In this document: piece after piece, positions 45,249-53,482 of the stretch
Layout of the letters: every line of letters starts with the position of its first letter
How positions within the stretch are numbered: position 1 is the first letter of the stretch
DNA from: Prevotella sp.
GTDB lineage: Bacteria; Bacteroidota; Bacteroidia; Bacteroidales; Bacteroidaceae
Reading direction: 5' to 3'
DNA length: 64,000 nucleotides
Assembly: GCA_016291495.1 (NCBI GenBank)
Contig: JAEEXI010000011.1
Location: forward strand, 17,936 to 81,935
Program-made: the position numbers and the translations under genes
Notes under the pieces: model-generated
What the model was told of the DNA's origin: nothing
Database searches by the model: none
The model's input: the letters and a program-made list of their open reading frames with translations, nothing else

Positions 45249-47191
45249 TCGACAGGGCGACCATTGACAAGATCCTGGATGCCACGAACATCGTGGATGT
45301 GGTGGGCGAGTTCGTTAACCTGCGCAAGGCGGGGGTTAACTACAAAGGATTGTGCCCCTTCCACGACGACAAGACGCCCTCGTTCATGGTATCGCCCTCG
45401 AAACAGATCTGCCATTGCTTTGCCTGCGGCGAAGGCGGCAATGCCGTCAACTTCCTGATGAAGCACGAGCAGATTACCTACCCTGAGGCGCTGCGCTGGT
45501 TGGCCAAGAAATACAACATCGAGATACAGGAGCGCGAGCTCACCGACGAAGAGAAAAGGGAACAGAGCGACCGCGAGTCGATGTTCATCGTCAACGAGTG
45601 GGCCTGCCAGTATTTCCACGAGATACTGCAGAACGACGTGGACGGACAGGCCATCGGCAAACAGTATTTCCGTAGTCGTGGCATCCGCGACGACATCATC
45701 AAGAAGTTCCAGCTGGGCTTCGCCCTCAACAAGCGCGACGCACTGGCCAACGAGGCCAAGCGCAAAGGCTACAAGGATGAATATCTTATCAAAACGGGGT
45801 TATGCTACCAACGTGAAGCCAACAGCCAACAGCCAAATGCCAACAGCCAACTCATAGACCGCTTTGCAGGTCGTGCCATCTTCCCCTGGCTGAACGTGAG
45901 CGGCAAGGTGGTGGCCTTCGGCGGACGTAAGCTGGACTCCGCCACCAAGGGCGTACAACAGAAATACGTCAACTCGCCCGACTCAGAGATCTATCACAAG
46001 GAACGTGAGCTCTACGGCATCTATCAGGCAAAGAAAGCCATCGTCAAGGAAGATGCGGTTTATATGGTAGAAGGCTATACCGACGTGATCGCGATGCACC
46101 AGTGCGGACTGGAAAATGTGGTGGCCAACTCAGGAACGGCACTCTCCGTCTACCAGATCCGACTGCTGCGACGGTTCACCCAGAACATCACCCTACTCTA
46201 CGACGGCGACGAAGCCGGCATCCATGCGGCGATGCGTGGTACGGATATGCTACTGCAGGAAGGTATGAACGTGAAGGTGCTGCTACTGCCTGACGGCGAC
46301 GACCCTGACTCGTTTGCCCGCAAGCATACCGCCACCGAGTTCAAGCAGTATATCGAAGACCACCAGACCGACTTTATCCAGTTTAAGACCGACCTGCTGC
46401 TGAAGGGCGTGAAAGACCCCATCAAGCGTGCCGAAGCCATCAACTCCATCGTACGCAGCGTGAGTGTCATACCCGACTCCATCGTACGCTCCGCCTATAT
46501 CACAGACTGTGCACGACGCCTGGAGGTGGACGAGCGCACCCTCATCACGCAGACCAACAAATACATTGCCGGCGACAAGGAGGAACAACGGAAAGAGGCT
46601 GAGCGCGACGCACGCCAGCAGGAAACGCAAAAGCCGGCAGAGCCCATCGGCCTGCATACGCCTCAGGAACAGACTGCCACCGTGGAGCGCATCCTCATCC
46701 AGCAGATTATCCGTCACGGCGACGAGGTGATCGTGAAGGGAGTGGAGACACAGGACGGTGACTTCATCGACCTGAACGTGGCACAGTATGTGGACTATTC
46801 CTTCAACTGCGATAATCTGGCGTTCGGACAGGACATCTACAACCGTATCCTGCAGGAGGCCGTAGAACACTCGGCAGAGGAGGGATTCAAGGCAGAGGCC
46901 TACTTCACCCAGCACCCTGACGTGGATATCAGTCAACTCGCCACCCGCCTCGTCGTAGACGACTACCAGCTGGGCAAGGGCTTCGAGATGAAACATACGG
47001 AACAGGGACTTCGGCAGAACGTCGAGCACCTGCTGCTTGACTTCCGCTACATCATCGTACAGCAGCGACTGAAGGACATCAACCGCGAGCTGAAAGAACA
47101 TCCTGACGCAAATAGGATGAAGGAGCTGGTAAACGAATACATGGAAGCCAACAAGATATTCCAGCAGTTAGGAAAGGAGCTGGGACGTTAA
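45245..47191 (+). CDS. dnaG: DNA primase
   Basis: Synthesises RNA primers for replication. The 648 residues contain a CHC2 zinc finger (Cys37-x2-His40 ... Cys58-x2-Cys61, in CPFHDD and CHCFAC) and the catalytic core with Toprim motifs VEGYTDVIAMHQ and LLYDGDEAG. A C-terminal helicase-binding region follows. Between the core blocks lies EANSQQPNANSQ, encoded by an in-frame 7-nt repeat (45814-45848), just before the conserved DRFAGRAIFPW. The gene is coupled to the upstream secreted protein, with cls 8 nt downstream. Confidence 0.96.
   Translation: MIDRATIDKILDATNIVDVVGEFVNLRKAGVNYKGLCPFHDDKTPSFMVSPSKQICHCFACGEGGNAVNFLMKHEQITYPEALRWLAKKYNIEIQERELTDEEKREQSDRESMFIVNEWACQYFHEILQNDVDGQAIGKQYFRSRGIRDDIIKKFQLGFALNKRDALANEAKRKGYKDEYLIKTGLCYQREANSQQPNANSQLIDRFAGRAIFPWLNVSGKVVAFGGRKLDSATKGVQQKYVNSPDSEIYHKERELYGIYQAKKAIVKEDAVYMVEGYTDVIAMHQCGLENVVANSGTALSVYQIRLLRRFTQNITLLYDGDEAGIHAAMRGTDMLLQEGMNVKVLLLPDGDDPDSFARKHTATEFKQYIEDHQTDFIQFKTDLLLKGVKDPIKRAEAINSIVRSVSVIPDSIVRSAYITDCARRLEVDERTLITQTNKYIAGDKEEQRKEAERDARQQETQKPAEPIGLHTPQEQTATVERILIQQIIRHGDEVIVKGVETQDGDFIDLNVAQYVDYSFNCDNLAFGQDIYNRILQEAVEHSAEEGFKAEAYFTQHPDVDISQLATRLVVDDYQLGKGFEMKHTEQGLRQNVEHLLLDFRYIIVQQRLKDINRELKEHPDANRMKELVNEYMEANKIFQQLGKELGR
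45814..45848 (+). repeat. 7-nt tandem repeat inside dnaG
   Basis: Heptads TGAAGCC, AACAGCC, AACAGCC, AAATGCC and AACAGCC, in frame, encoding EANSQQPNANSQ. Confidence 0.92.
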
Positions 47192-47199
47192 GAAAAAGG

Positions 47200-48639
47200 A
47201 TGCAGTCACTACTATATATCATAGGTGTCACCCTCATGTGGGCTGTCGTCGCTACGGCAGTCATCCACGTGGTGATGGACAACCGGCAGCCTGCCAAGAC
47301 GATGGCGTGGGCGCTGGTGATCATCTTCGTACCTGTGATTGGACTGGTGTTCTACCTCTTCTTCGGCATCAGCCATCGTAAGGAACGACTGGTCAGTCAG
47401 GGATCGCTCGACCAGTTAACGAAACGCTCCATGCTGAGTTTCGTGGAACAAGAGAACCTGCGCGTGCCAGAACGTCAGAAACAACTGGTCGACCTCTTTG
47501 TCAACCAGTCGTTCTCGCTGCCTTTCAAAGACAACCAGATAGACATCATGACAGACGGTTATGCCTTCTTCCCAGAACTCCTGAAGGACATTGCCCGCGC
47601 CAGGCACCATATCCATATCGACATGTATATCTTCGAGGACGACGCACTGGGCAACCTTATTGCCGACGCCCTTATCGACAAGGCGAGAGCAGGTGTGATG
47701 GTGCGTATCATCTACGACGATGTGGGCTGCTGGAAGGTGAAACACCGCTTCTTCGAACGGATGCGTGAGGGAGGTATCGAGGTGGCTGCCTACCTGCCCG
47801 TGCGCTTCCCATCGTTTACGAGCAAGGTGAACTACCGTAACCACCGCAAACTCATCGTCATCGACGGTGTGACAGGCTATATCGGAGGCATGAACATCGC
47901 CCTGCGCTATGTGAAGGGCGTCGGACAACCCTGGCGCGACACGATGCTCCGTATCACAGGCGGTGCCGTATATGGCATTCAACGTGCCTTCCTCATCGAT
48001 TGGTATTTCGTAGACCGCACCCTCATCACCAACCGTGACTACTATCCCCAACAGCCAATAGTTAACAGCCAACAGCCAATAGCCAACAACTGCCTCGCCC
48101 AGATTGTCACCAGCGGACCTACCAACCCCTACCCTGAAATCATGCAGGGCTTCGTGCGCATCATCCTGGCTGCGCGACGCTACATCTACATCGAGACACC
48201 TTATTTCCTGCCCAACGAACCCGTGCTCTTCGCCCTAAAGACAGCAGCGATGGCTGGCGTCGACATACGCATTCTCTGTCCTCGCCGCTCGGATGCGCGA
48301 TTCACGGAATGGGCCTCGCGCTCCTATCTCCGTGAGGTTTATGAGGCTGGCGTGAAAGTCTATCTCTACGACGCAGGCTTCCTACACGCCAAGATGATGG
48401 TATGTGACGACTCGCTGACCACCTGCGGTTCGACCAATGTCGATTTCCGCTCCTTCGAGAATAATTTCGAGGCGAATGCATTCATCTACGACGAGGGTAC
48501 TGCCATACGCATGAAGAACACGTTCCTGCGCGACCAGGAGCATGCCATCCTGTTGAGCGACCTGCCCCACAGGATTCATCCAAGCTTCAAGAAACGGTTG
48601 TGGGAGAGTCTTACCCGACTGATGTCGCCACTGCTTTAA
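47200..48639 (+). CDS. cls: Cardiolipin synthase
   Basis: Phospholipase-D-type enzyme joining phosphatidylglycerol units into cardiolipin at the inner membrane. The 479 residues have two N-terminal membrane helices. The two HKD motifs are NHRKLIVIDG (His215) and LHAKMMVCDD (His396), each followed by the expected G-S/G-x-N segment. Between them a 7-nt repeat (48050-48091) encodes PQQPIVNSQQPIANN, nearly the same peptide as in DnaG and LpxB. Its 3' end overlaps the convergent rsmD gene by 29 nt. Confidence 0.94.
   Translation: MQSLLYIIGVTLMWAVVATAVIHVVMDNRQPAKTMAWALVIIFVPVIGLVFYLFFGISHRKERLVSQGSLDQLTKRSMLSFVEQENLRVPERQKQLVDLFVNQSFSLPFKDNQIDIMTDGYAFFPELLKDIARARHHIHIDMYIFEDDALGNLIADALIDKARAGVMVRIIYDDVGCWKVKHRFFERMREGGIEVAAYLPVRFPSFTSKVNYRNHRKLIVIDGVTGYIGGMNIALRYVKGVGQPWRDTMLRITGGAVYGIQRAFLIDWYFVDRTLITNRDYYPQQPIVNSQQPIANNCLAQIVTSGPTNPYPEIMQGFVRIILAARRYIYIETPYFLPNEPVLFALKTAAMAGVDIRILCPRRSDARFTEWASRSYLREVYEAGVKVYLYDAGFLHAKMMVCDDSLTTCGSTNVDFRSFENNFEANAFIYDEGTAIRMKNTFLRDQEHAILLSDLPHRIHPSFKKRLWESLTRLMSPLL
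48050..48091 (+). repeat. 7-nt tandem repeat inside cls
   Basis: Six heptads: AACAGCC, AATAGTT, AACAGCC, AACAGCC, AATAGCC and AACAACT, in frame. Confidence 0.92.
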
Positions 48640-49165
48640 ACAAAGAGAAATTCACGCTGCCATACGAGCGGTGCTCCACAAAATGCGGATGCGCCGAGAA
48701 TTCATAGTCTTTGCCGTGCTCAAGGACAAAGACGCCATCGTCCTTCAACAGGTTCTTCTCAAAGACAAGATCAGGAATCGTAGACAGTTCTTTCAGCGCA
48801 TAAGGAGGGTCGGCAAAGATGAAGTCGAACTGCTGATGACAGGATTTGATGAAGCGGAAGGCGTCACCGCGAATGGGGATAACGGTGTTGGAAGTTGAGA
48901 GTTTTTTCAGGCACTCTTGAATGAAGCGGTGGTGGTCGCGGTCCAGCTCTACGCTGACGACCTGACTACAGCCACGGGAAAGCAACTCGAGGGTGATGCT
49001 GCCAGTACCAGAGAAGAGGTCAAGTGCCACAGCTTCTTCAAAATCGATATAGCCGTTGAGCACATTGAAGATGTTCTCCTTCGCAAAATCTGTCGTCGGA
49101 CGAGCCTTGAACGAACGCGGTATCTCGAAATGACGACCTTTGTATTTCCCTGTAATAATTCTCAT
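48611..49165 (-). CDS. rsmD: 16S rRNA (guanine966-N2)-methyltransferase RsmD
   Basis: SAM-dependent methylation of G966 in 16S rRNA. The 184 residues have IITGKYKGRHFEIP at the N-terminus, the SAM motif LDLFSGTGSITLELLSRG, and the catalytic FADPPYALK. It overlaps the DUF3822 gene by 4 nt at its start and cls by 29 nt at its convergent end. Confidence 0.94.
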   Translation of the reverse strand: MRIITGKYKGRHFEIPRSFKARPTTDFAKENIFNVLNGYIDFEEAVALDLFSGTGSITLELLSRGCSQVVSVELDRDHHRFIQECLKKLSTSNTVIPIRGDAFRFIKSCHQQFDFIFADPPYALKELSTIPDLVFEKNLLKDDGVFVLEHGKDYEFSAHPHFVEHRSYGSVNFSLFKAVATSVG

Positions 49166-49974
49166 CTTCCTTTCACGAATAGCGTCATCAGGTCGTAAGG
49201 CATTCCCTCTATCTGTGTGACGGCAGAACGGTTGAAATCGCCAGCAGGATTGATGACATAGACGCGCTTGAGATATTTCTGCAACTCTTCCGTCAACCAG
49301 TTACGCTCAGGTATGTCGCCCACCATATGCAGTTCGTCATGCTCGGCCTGAAGACCAATTTGCTTCCATACATACAACAGGAAATAAAGGCCGTCGTGGG
49401 CATCCTTCACATCGAAAACGTTACAGAACTTGAAACGGTTCTGACCGTATCCGAACACCTCCATGCGACCATCGTGGAAATAGGCATAGAGTTTCCCCCT
49501 GACACCCATATAGCTACGCTGGTGAAGATAACGCCAAACAGGTGCTATAGCAGCGATAAAGGCAGGTTGCTGGAAATGGTCGTCAATCACCAGCTTCAGG
49601 TCACGATTGACACAGAACACAGCGACACAGTTCAAGTCGGGCAATACCGTATGGACAATCTCGTCCTGCTCGTGTCCCTGAAAGGTATGCAGGTAAAGAG
49701 CACGCTGCTCGTCTTCCCTGAACGCTTCAATAGGAACCATCAATACAGGAGAATCGACCATCACCAGGACACGTGCATACGACGCTTTCAAGACTGCCTC
49801 TGCACGGAAAGCCTCACGCATATTGGCAGCCATAGAGATGCCACTATTGAGGAAATAAGGTTCATAGGTAATGTGGCCTTCGTCTTCACTATTGACTGTG
49901 GCAAAGGAAAGACTGTTACGACCGATTCGGATAATCAGCCTCATCGGCTGTTTGATATGGGTATTCTCCTGCAT
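49162..49974 (-). CDS. DUF3822 family protein
   Basis: The 270-residue cytosolic protein fits DUF3822, a Bacteroidota family with an actin/HSP70-like (ASKHA) appearance and unknown function. Visible features are LIIRIGRNSLSFATVN at the start, a VDSPVLMVPIEAF segment, and LHMVGDIPERNWLTEELQKYL. It is translationally coupled to rsmD, the usual neighbour, and preceded by a tiny membrane protein gene 7 nt upstream. Confidence 0.85.
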   Translation of the reverse strand: MQENTHIKQPMRLIIRIGRNSLSFATVNSEDEGHITYEPYFLNSGISMAANMREAFRAEAVLKASYARVLVMVDSPVLMVPIEAFREDEQRALYLHTFQGHEQDEIVHTVLPDLNCVAVFCVNRDLKLVIDDHFQQPAFIAAIAPVWRYLHQRSYMGVRGKLYAYFHDGRMEVFGYGQNRFKFCNVFDVKDAHDGLYFLLYVWKQIGLQAEHDELHMVGDIPERNWLTEELQKYLKRVYVINPAGDFNRSAVTQIEGMPYDLMTLFVKGR

Positions 49975-49981
49975 CTTCTAT

Positions 49982-50074
49982 TCAGTGTTGTAGGATACTC
50001 ATGACACAGAGGACAGCAAGGATGCCAGCCACTACAAGAAGTATCACATTGACAATACGGTTGTTCATCTTCAT
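49982..50074 (-). CDS. 30-aa single-pass membrane protein
   Basis: A short frame (starting MKMNNRIVNVIL) encodes one hydrophobic helix flanked by a basic N-terminus and ending in SILQH. It has its own promoter (TATCTTTG on the minus strand at 50090-50083), and the ATG is only 8 nt after that element. It lies 7 nt before DUF3822 in the same operon. No homologue can be named. The position and membrane-helix composition support it as a real small protein. Confidence 0.6.
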   Translation of the reverse strand: MKMNNRIVNVILLVVAGILAVLCVMSILQH

Positions 50075-50082
50075 TTCGCCTG

Positions 50083-50090
50083 CAAAGATA
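50083..50090 (-). promoter_or_regulatory. -7 element for the 30-aa protein/DUF3822/rsmD operon
   Basis: TATCTTTG followed by CA on the minus strand, 8 nt before the ATG at 50074. Confidence 0.7.
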
Positions 50091-50100
50091 ATAAAAAGTT

Positions 50101-50128
50101 TAGAGTTTAGGGGTTAGAGTTTAGAGTT
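50101..50128 (+). repeat. 7-nt tandem repeat in the divergent promoter region
   Basis: Heptads TAGAGTT, TAGGGGT, TAGAGTT and TAGAGTT lie between the two divergent promoters at 50083 and 50134. They would set the spacing and supply part of the -33 regions. Confidence 0.88.
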
Positions 50129-50133
50129 TTTTG

Positions 50134-50141
50134 TATCTTTG
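50134..50141 (+). promoter_or_regulatory. RecD-like gene -7 element
   Basis: TATCTTTG followed by CA, with the ATG at 50151 only 9 nt further on. Confidence 0.75.
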
Positions 50142-50150
50142 CATGAAAAT

Positions 50151-51590
50151 ATGATTACTGACGAACTGAAATACCGTATCCGCTCCGTATTCGGGTATAT
50201 TCCTACTGATGAACAGGAGCACGCCATAGACGTTTTCACGATGTTCATGACTGACCGCCATGAGCATGCGGTAATGGTGATGCGAGGCTCGGCAGGTACA
50301 GGAAAGACCACCCTTGCTGCTGCTATCGTCAAGGCTCTGCTGTCGCTCCAACAGAAAATCATATTACTGGCACCTACGGGACGGGCAGCGAAAGTTTTCT
50401 CCCTGTATGCCAACCATCCGGCCTATACCATCCACCGACGCATCTATCGGCAGAAATCGCTGGAGGGCGCTTTCGACCTGAACTACAACTCCGCCCATGA
50501 CACGCTGTTCATCGTCGACGAAGCCTCGATGATAGCCAATGCTTCCAAGTATGGAGACACGCCCTTTGCCAACGGACAGCTGCTCGACGACCTGATCCAG
50601 TTTGTCTATAACGGGCGTAATTGCAGGATGATGCTCATTGGCGATTGTGCCCAGTTGCCCCCTGTCGGCGAGGAAGGGAGTCCTGCCCTGATGTCGGAAG
50701 TGCTGCAAGGCTATGGGTTGCACGTCCATGAGTGCGACCTCAACGAGGTACTGCGTCAGAGTCAGGAGTCGGGGATACTGTTTAATGCGACGCGGATTAG
50801 AGGTGAGGGGATTGTCCTGCCACAGATTCGTTTTGCAGGTTTTTCTGATATCAACATGGTGCCTGGCGATGAACTGATAGAGTCGTTGGCAAGCAGCTAT
50901 TCAAAGGTGGGGCTCGACGAGACGATTGTCGTCACACGCAGCAACAAACGGGCGAATATCTATAATCAAGGCATCCGCAATATGGTGCTGGGACGGGAAG
51001 ATGAACTCACTACTGGCGACCAGCTAATGATTGTGAAGAACAATTATTACTGGACGGAGTCAGGTAGTCAAGCCAACAGCCAATTAGAATTCATAGCCAA
51101 CGGCGACCATGCGGTAGTACGGCGGGTCAGGAACGTCCACGAGCAATATGGTTTCCACTTTGCGGAGGTGACGATGATCTTCCCAGACTATGACGACTAT
51201 GAGCTGACGGCGATGGTCATCCTCGACACATTGACCTCAGAAGCGCCAGCACTCACCCGTGAGCAACAGGAACAATTATACAACAACGTGATGGAGGACT
51301 ATTCGGACATTCCCCTGAAACAAGACCGTCTGAAGAAGCTCCGCGAGGATAAATACTATAACGCCCTGCAAATCAAGTTCGCCTATGCCGCCACTTGTCA
51401 CAAGGCACAGGGAGGCCAGTGGGCTCATGTCTATCTTGACCAGGGCTATATGACGGACGACATGCTCACCAACGACTATATCCACTGGCTCTATACCGCC
51501 TTCACACGAGCCACAGAACACCTCTATCTCGTCAACTGGCCGAAGACGCAGACAGAAAATCGAGATGAAACATTGAAAATTGAAAATTAA
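50151..51590 (+). CDS. RecD-like ATP-dependent DNA helicase
   Basis: SF1 helicase of the RecD/AAA_30 type, 479 residues. The Walker A motif is GSAGTGKTT, followed by LAPTGRAAKVFS (motif Ia), FIVDEASMIA (Walker B) and GDCAQLPPVG (motif III). The UvrD_C_2-type TCHKAQGGQWAHVYLD and YTAFTRATEHLYLV (motif VI) come at the C-terminus. The ATG at 50151 is used because the TTG 12 nt upstream overlaps the promoter. A small repeat-derived patch (SQANSQLEFIANG) lies at 51067-51102. The last residues (LKIEN) and the stop codon come from another heptad array. Confidence 0.9.
   Translation: MITDELKYRIRSVFGYIPTDEQEHAIDVFTMFMTDRHEHAVMVMRGSAGTGKTTLAAAIVKALLSLQQKIILLAPTGRAAKVFSLYANHPAYTIHRRIYRQKSLEGAFDLNYNSAHDTLFIVDEASMIANASKYGDTPFANGQLLDDLIQFVYNGRNCRMMLIGDCAQLPPVGEEGSPALMSEVLQGYGLHVHECDLNEVLRQSQESGILFNATRIRGEGIVLPQIRFAGFSDINMVPGDELIESLASSYSKVGLDETIVVTRSNKRANIYNQGIRNMVLGREDELTTGDQLMIVKNNYYWTESGSQANSQLEFIANGDHAVVRRVRNVHEQYGFHFAEVTMIFPDYDDYELTAMVILDTLTSEAPALTREQQEQLYNNVMEDYSDIPLKQDRLKKLREDKYYNALQIKFAYAATCHKAQGGQWAHVYLDQGYMTDDMLTNDYIHWLYTAFTRATEHLYLVNWPKTQTENRDETLKIEN
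51067..51102 (+). repeat. Degenerate 7-nt repeat inside the RecD-like gene
   Basis: AAGCC-AACAGCC-AA and a second CATAGCC-AACGG patch, in frame, encoding SQANSQ...IANG. This is weaker than the arrays in dnaG and cls but has the same core unit. Confidence 0.55.
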
Positions 51591-51599
51591 TCACTAATT
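51572..51599 (+). repeat. 7-nt tandem repeat across the RecD-like stop codon
   Basis: Heptads ATTGAAA, ATTGAAA, ATTAATC and ACTAATT. They contain the stop of the helicase gene (51588-51590) and the start of the rmuC -7 element. Confidence 0.8.
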
Positions 51600-51602
51600 T
51601 TG
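51595..51602 (+). promoter_or_regulatory. rmuC -7 element
   Basis: TAATTTTG followed by CA lies 5 nt before the first ATG (51608) and 8 nt before the second in-frame ATG (51611). The second would fit the near-leaderless spacing seen elsewhere in the window. Confidence 0.55.
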
Positions 51603-51607
51603 CACTC

Positions 51608-52921
51608 ATGATGATTGTACTATATATTCTAATCGGTATCGCTATCGGAGCTGTTGTCCTCTATGTAGTGATGGACAAACGGCTTGATGCCGTAAACGTG
51701 GCATCGGGCAAGAAGGATATTGAACTGTCGATGCGTTCGGAACTGCTGAATGCCGCTAATAGCCGGGTACAGCATTTAGAAGCGGAAAACAAGTCGTTGA
51801 ATGCCAAAGCAGAGAGTCAGGGCAGGGAACTGGAACTGGTTCGCCAGCAGATGGGCGAGGAACTGAAACGACATGAAGAACGTTTCAAGAACATGGCACA
51901 GCAGCTACTGGATGCCAGTGCTTCGAAACTGAAGGAGCAGAACACAGAGGCGATGACGGGTATTACCCAGCCGCTGAAAGATGCCATCACGAATATGCAG
52001 AAGGCGATTCATGAGAACCAGAAGGAGAGTGCCGCCCATTCCGCCTCCTTCCGTGAACAGATGATACAGATGATGCAGCAGACGCAACAGCTCGGTGAGA
52101 AGGCAGAGAGTCTGACCAATGTGCTGCGTCGTGACAATAAGGTGAGCGGTAATATGGGGGAAATCATCCTGGGCGACCTCTTGGCATCGCAAGGACTGAC
52201 GGAGGGCATCCACTATGAGGTGCAGGCACGATTGCGCGACGAGTTAGGAAGACCGCTGAAGAACGAGGATACTGGCAAGGAAATGCAACCTGATGTCATC
52301 CTGCACTATCCGCAGGGTCAGGATGCCGTCATCGACTCTAAAGTGTCGCTGGTAGCTTATCAGCGGTATGTCAATTCAGAAGACCCTGAAGAGAAAGAGC
52401 GAGCCCTGCAGGAGCATATCAAATCCATCCGTTCACATGTGACGGAACTGACGCGGAAGGACTATTCCAAATATATCAAAGCACCCCGTGAGGCCATCGA
52501 CTTCGTCATCATGTTCGTACCCTTCGAGAGTTCACTACAACTCGCCCTTGCCAACGACCCTACCCTATGGCGTGAGGCTTTCGAGCGGAAAGTGTTCATC
52601 ACAGGTGAACAGAATCTTTTGGGCATCCTCCACATGATTCATATCGCTTGGGTACAGAACCAGCAGGCAGAGAATCAGGAGAAAGTGTTCGGAATTGCCG
52701 AACAGTTGTTAGACCGTCTGGGCGATTTCATCCAGCGATACCAGAAAGTGGGAGAGCAACTGGATCAGGCACAGCGGGCTTACGAGGCTGCAGGCAACAA
52801 ATTGTTTACGGGCAGGCAGAGTGTGGTACAGAAAGGACGGGAACTCATTGACCTCGGAGGCAAGGAGAATCCCAATCGCCGTATTCCCAAAGCTGAAGAG
52901 GAGTTGAAAATTGAGAGTTGA
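51608..52921 (+). CDS. rmuC: DNA recombination protein RmuC
   Basis: Membrane-anchored nuclease-fold protein that limits DNA rearrangements at inverted repeats. The 437 residues begin with one membrane helix (IVLYILIGIAIGAVVLYVV), followed by about 120 residues of coiled coil. The RmuC domain then carries DNKVSGNMGEIILGDLL, QPDVILHYPQGQDAVIDSKVSL and FVPFESSLQLAL. The start could be 51608 or the adjacent ATG at 51611. The C-terminal ELKIES and the stop codon are encoded by a heptad array that continues into the next gene's start. Confidence 0.93.
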   Translation: MMIVLYILIGIAIGAVVLYVVMDKRLDAVNVASGKKDIELSMRSELLNAANSRVQHLEAENKSLNAKAESQGRELELVRQQMGEELKRHEERFKNMAQQLLDASASKLKEQNTEAMTGITQPLKDAITNMQKAIHENQKESAAHSASFREQMIQMMQQTQQLGEKAESLTNVLRRDNKVSGNMGEIILGDLLASQGLTEGIHYEVQARLRDELGRPLKNEDTGKEMQPDVILHYPQGQDAVIDSKVSLVAYQRYVNSEDPEEKERALQEHIKSIRSHVTELTRKDYSKYIKAPREAIDFVIMFVPFESSLQLALANDPTLWREAFERKVFITGEQNLLGILHMIHIAWVQNQQAENQEKVFGIAEQLLDRLGDFIQRYQKVGEQLDQAQRAYEAAGNKLFTGRQSVVQKGRELIDLGGKENPNRRIPKAEEELKIES

Positions 52922-52930
52922 AAGTTGAAT
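52903..52930 (+). repeat. 7-nt tandem repeat bridging rmuC and the PPTase gene
   Basis: Heptads GTTGAAA, ATTGAGA, GTTGAAA and GTTGAAT contain both the rmuC stop (52919-52921) and the TTG start of the next gene (52925). Confidence 0.85.
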
Positions 52931-53482
52931 ATATATATTAACGATAATATAGCAGGTTTCGACGTAGAGGCAGCACTTCCGTTGTTGTCTGAGCAACGTA
53001 GGGAACAATGCCTGAAGTTCAAGCACGAACAAGGGCGTAAGACCTGTGCGGCAGCCTATCTGCTGCTCTGTGAGGGTCTGAAGAAGGAATACGGCATCAC
53101 GGAGAAACCTGTCTTTGAATATGGTGAACACGGGAAACCCGTGATTGTCGGTTTTCCCCATATTCATTTCAACATCAGCCATTGTCGTGAGGCTGCAATC
53201 TGTGTCCTCAGCAACCAACCTATCGGTGTGGATATCGAGAGTATTCGTGAATACAAGGAATCACTGGTCCGTTATACGATGAATGATGCTGAAATCGACG
53301 AGATCACCCATTCCCAGAATCCTGCACTCGCCTTCATCCGCTTCTGGACGATGAAGGAGGCTGTACTGAAACTGTCCGGCGAAGGCATCCGCAATAATAT
53401 GAAAACGGTATTGACAGGTCATGAACCCATCAATACAGTCGTCAATGAGGAAAAGGGATACGTCTATTCCGTCGTTTACTGA
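52925..53482 (+). CDS. 4'-phosphopantetheinyl transferase
   Basis: Transfers the phosphopantetheine arm from CoA to an acyl or peptidyl carrier protein. The 185 residues carry the Sfp/AcpS-type motifs FNISHC, IGVDIE (Asp103 and Glu105) and FWTMKEAVLKLSGEG (Glu145, Lys144). No ATG is available near the start; TTG at 52925, within a heptad repeat, gives a family-like N-terminus (NIYINDNIAGFD). It overlaps the convergent STAS gene by 7 nt. Confidence 0.9.
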   Translation: MNIYINDNIAGFDVEAALPLLSEQRREQCLKFKHEQGRKTCAAAYLLLCEGLKKEYGITEKPVFEYGEHGKPVIVGFPHIHFNISHCREAAICVLSNQPIGVDIESIREYKESLVRYTMNDAEIDEITHSQNPALAFIRFWTMKEAVLKLSGEGIRNNMKTVLTGHEPINTVVNEEKGYVYSVVY

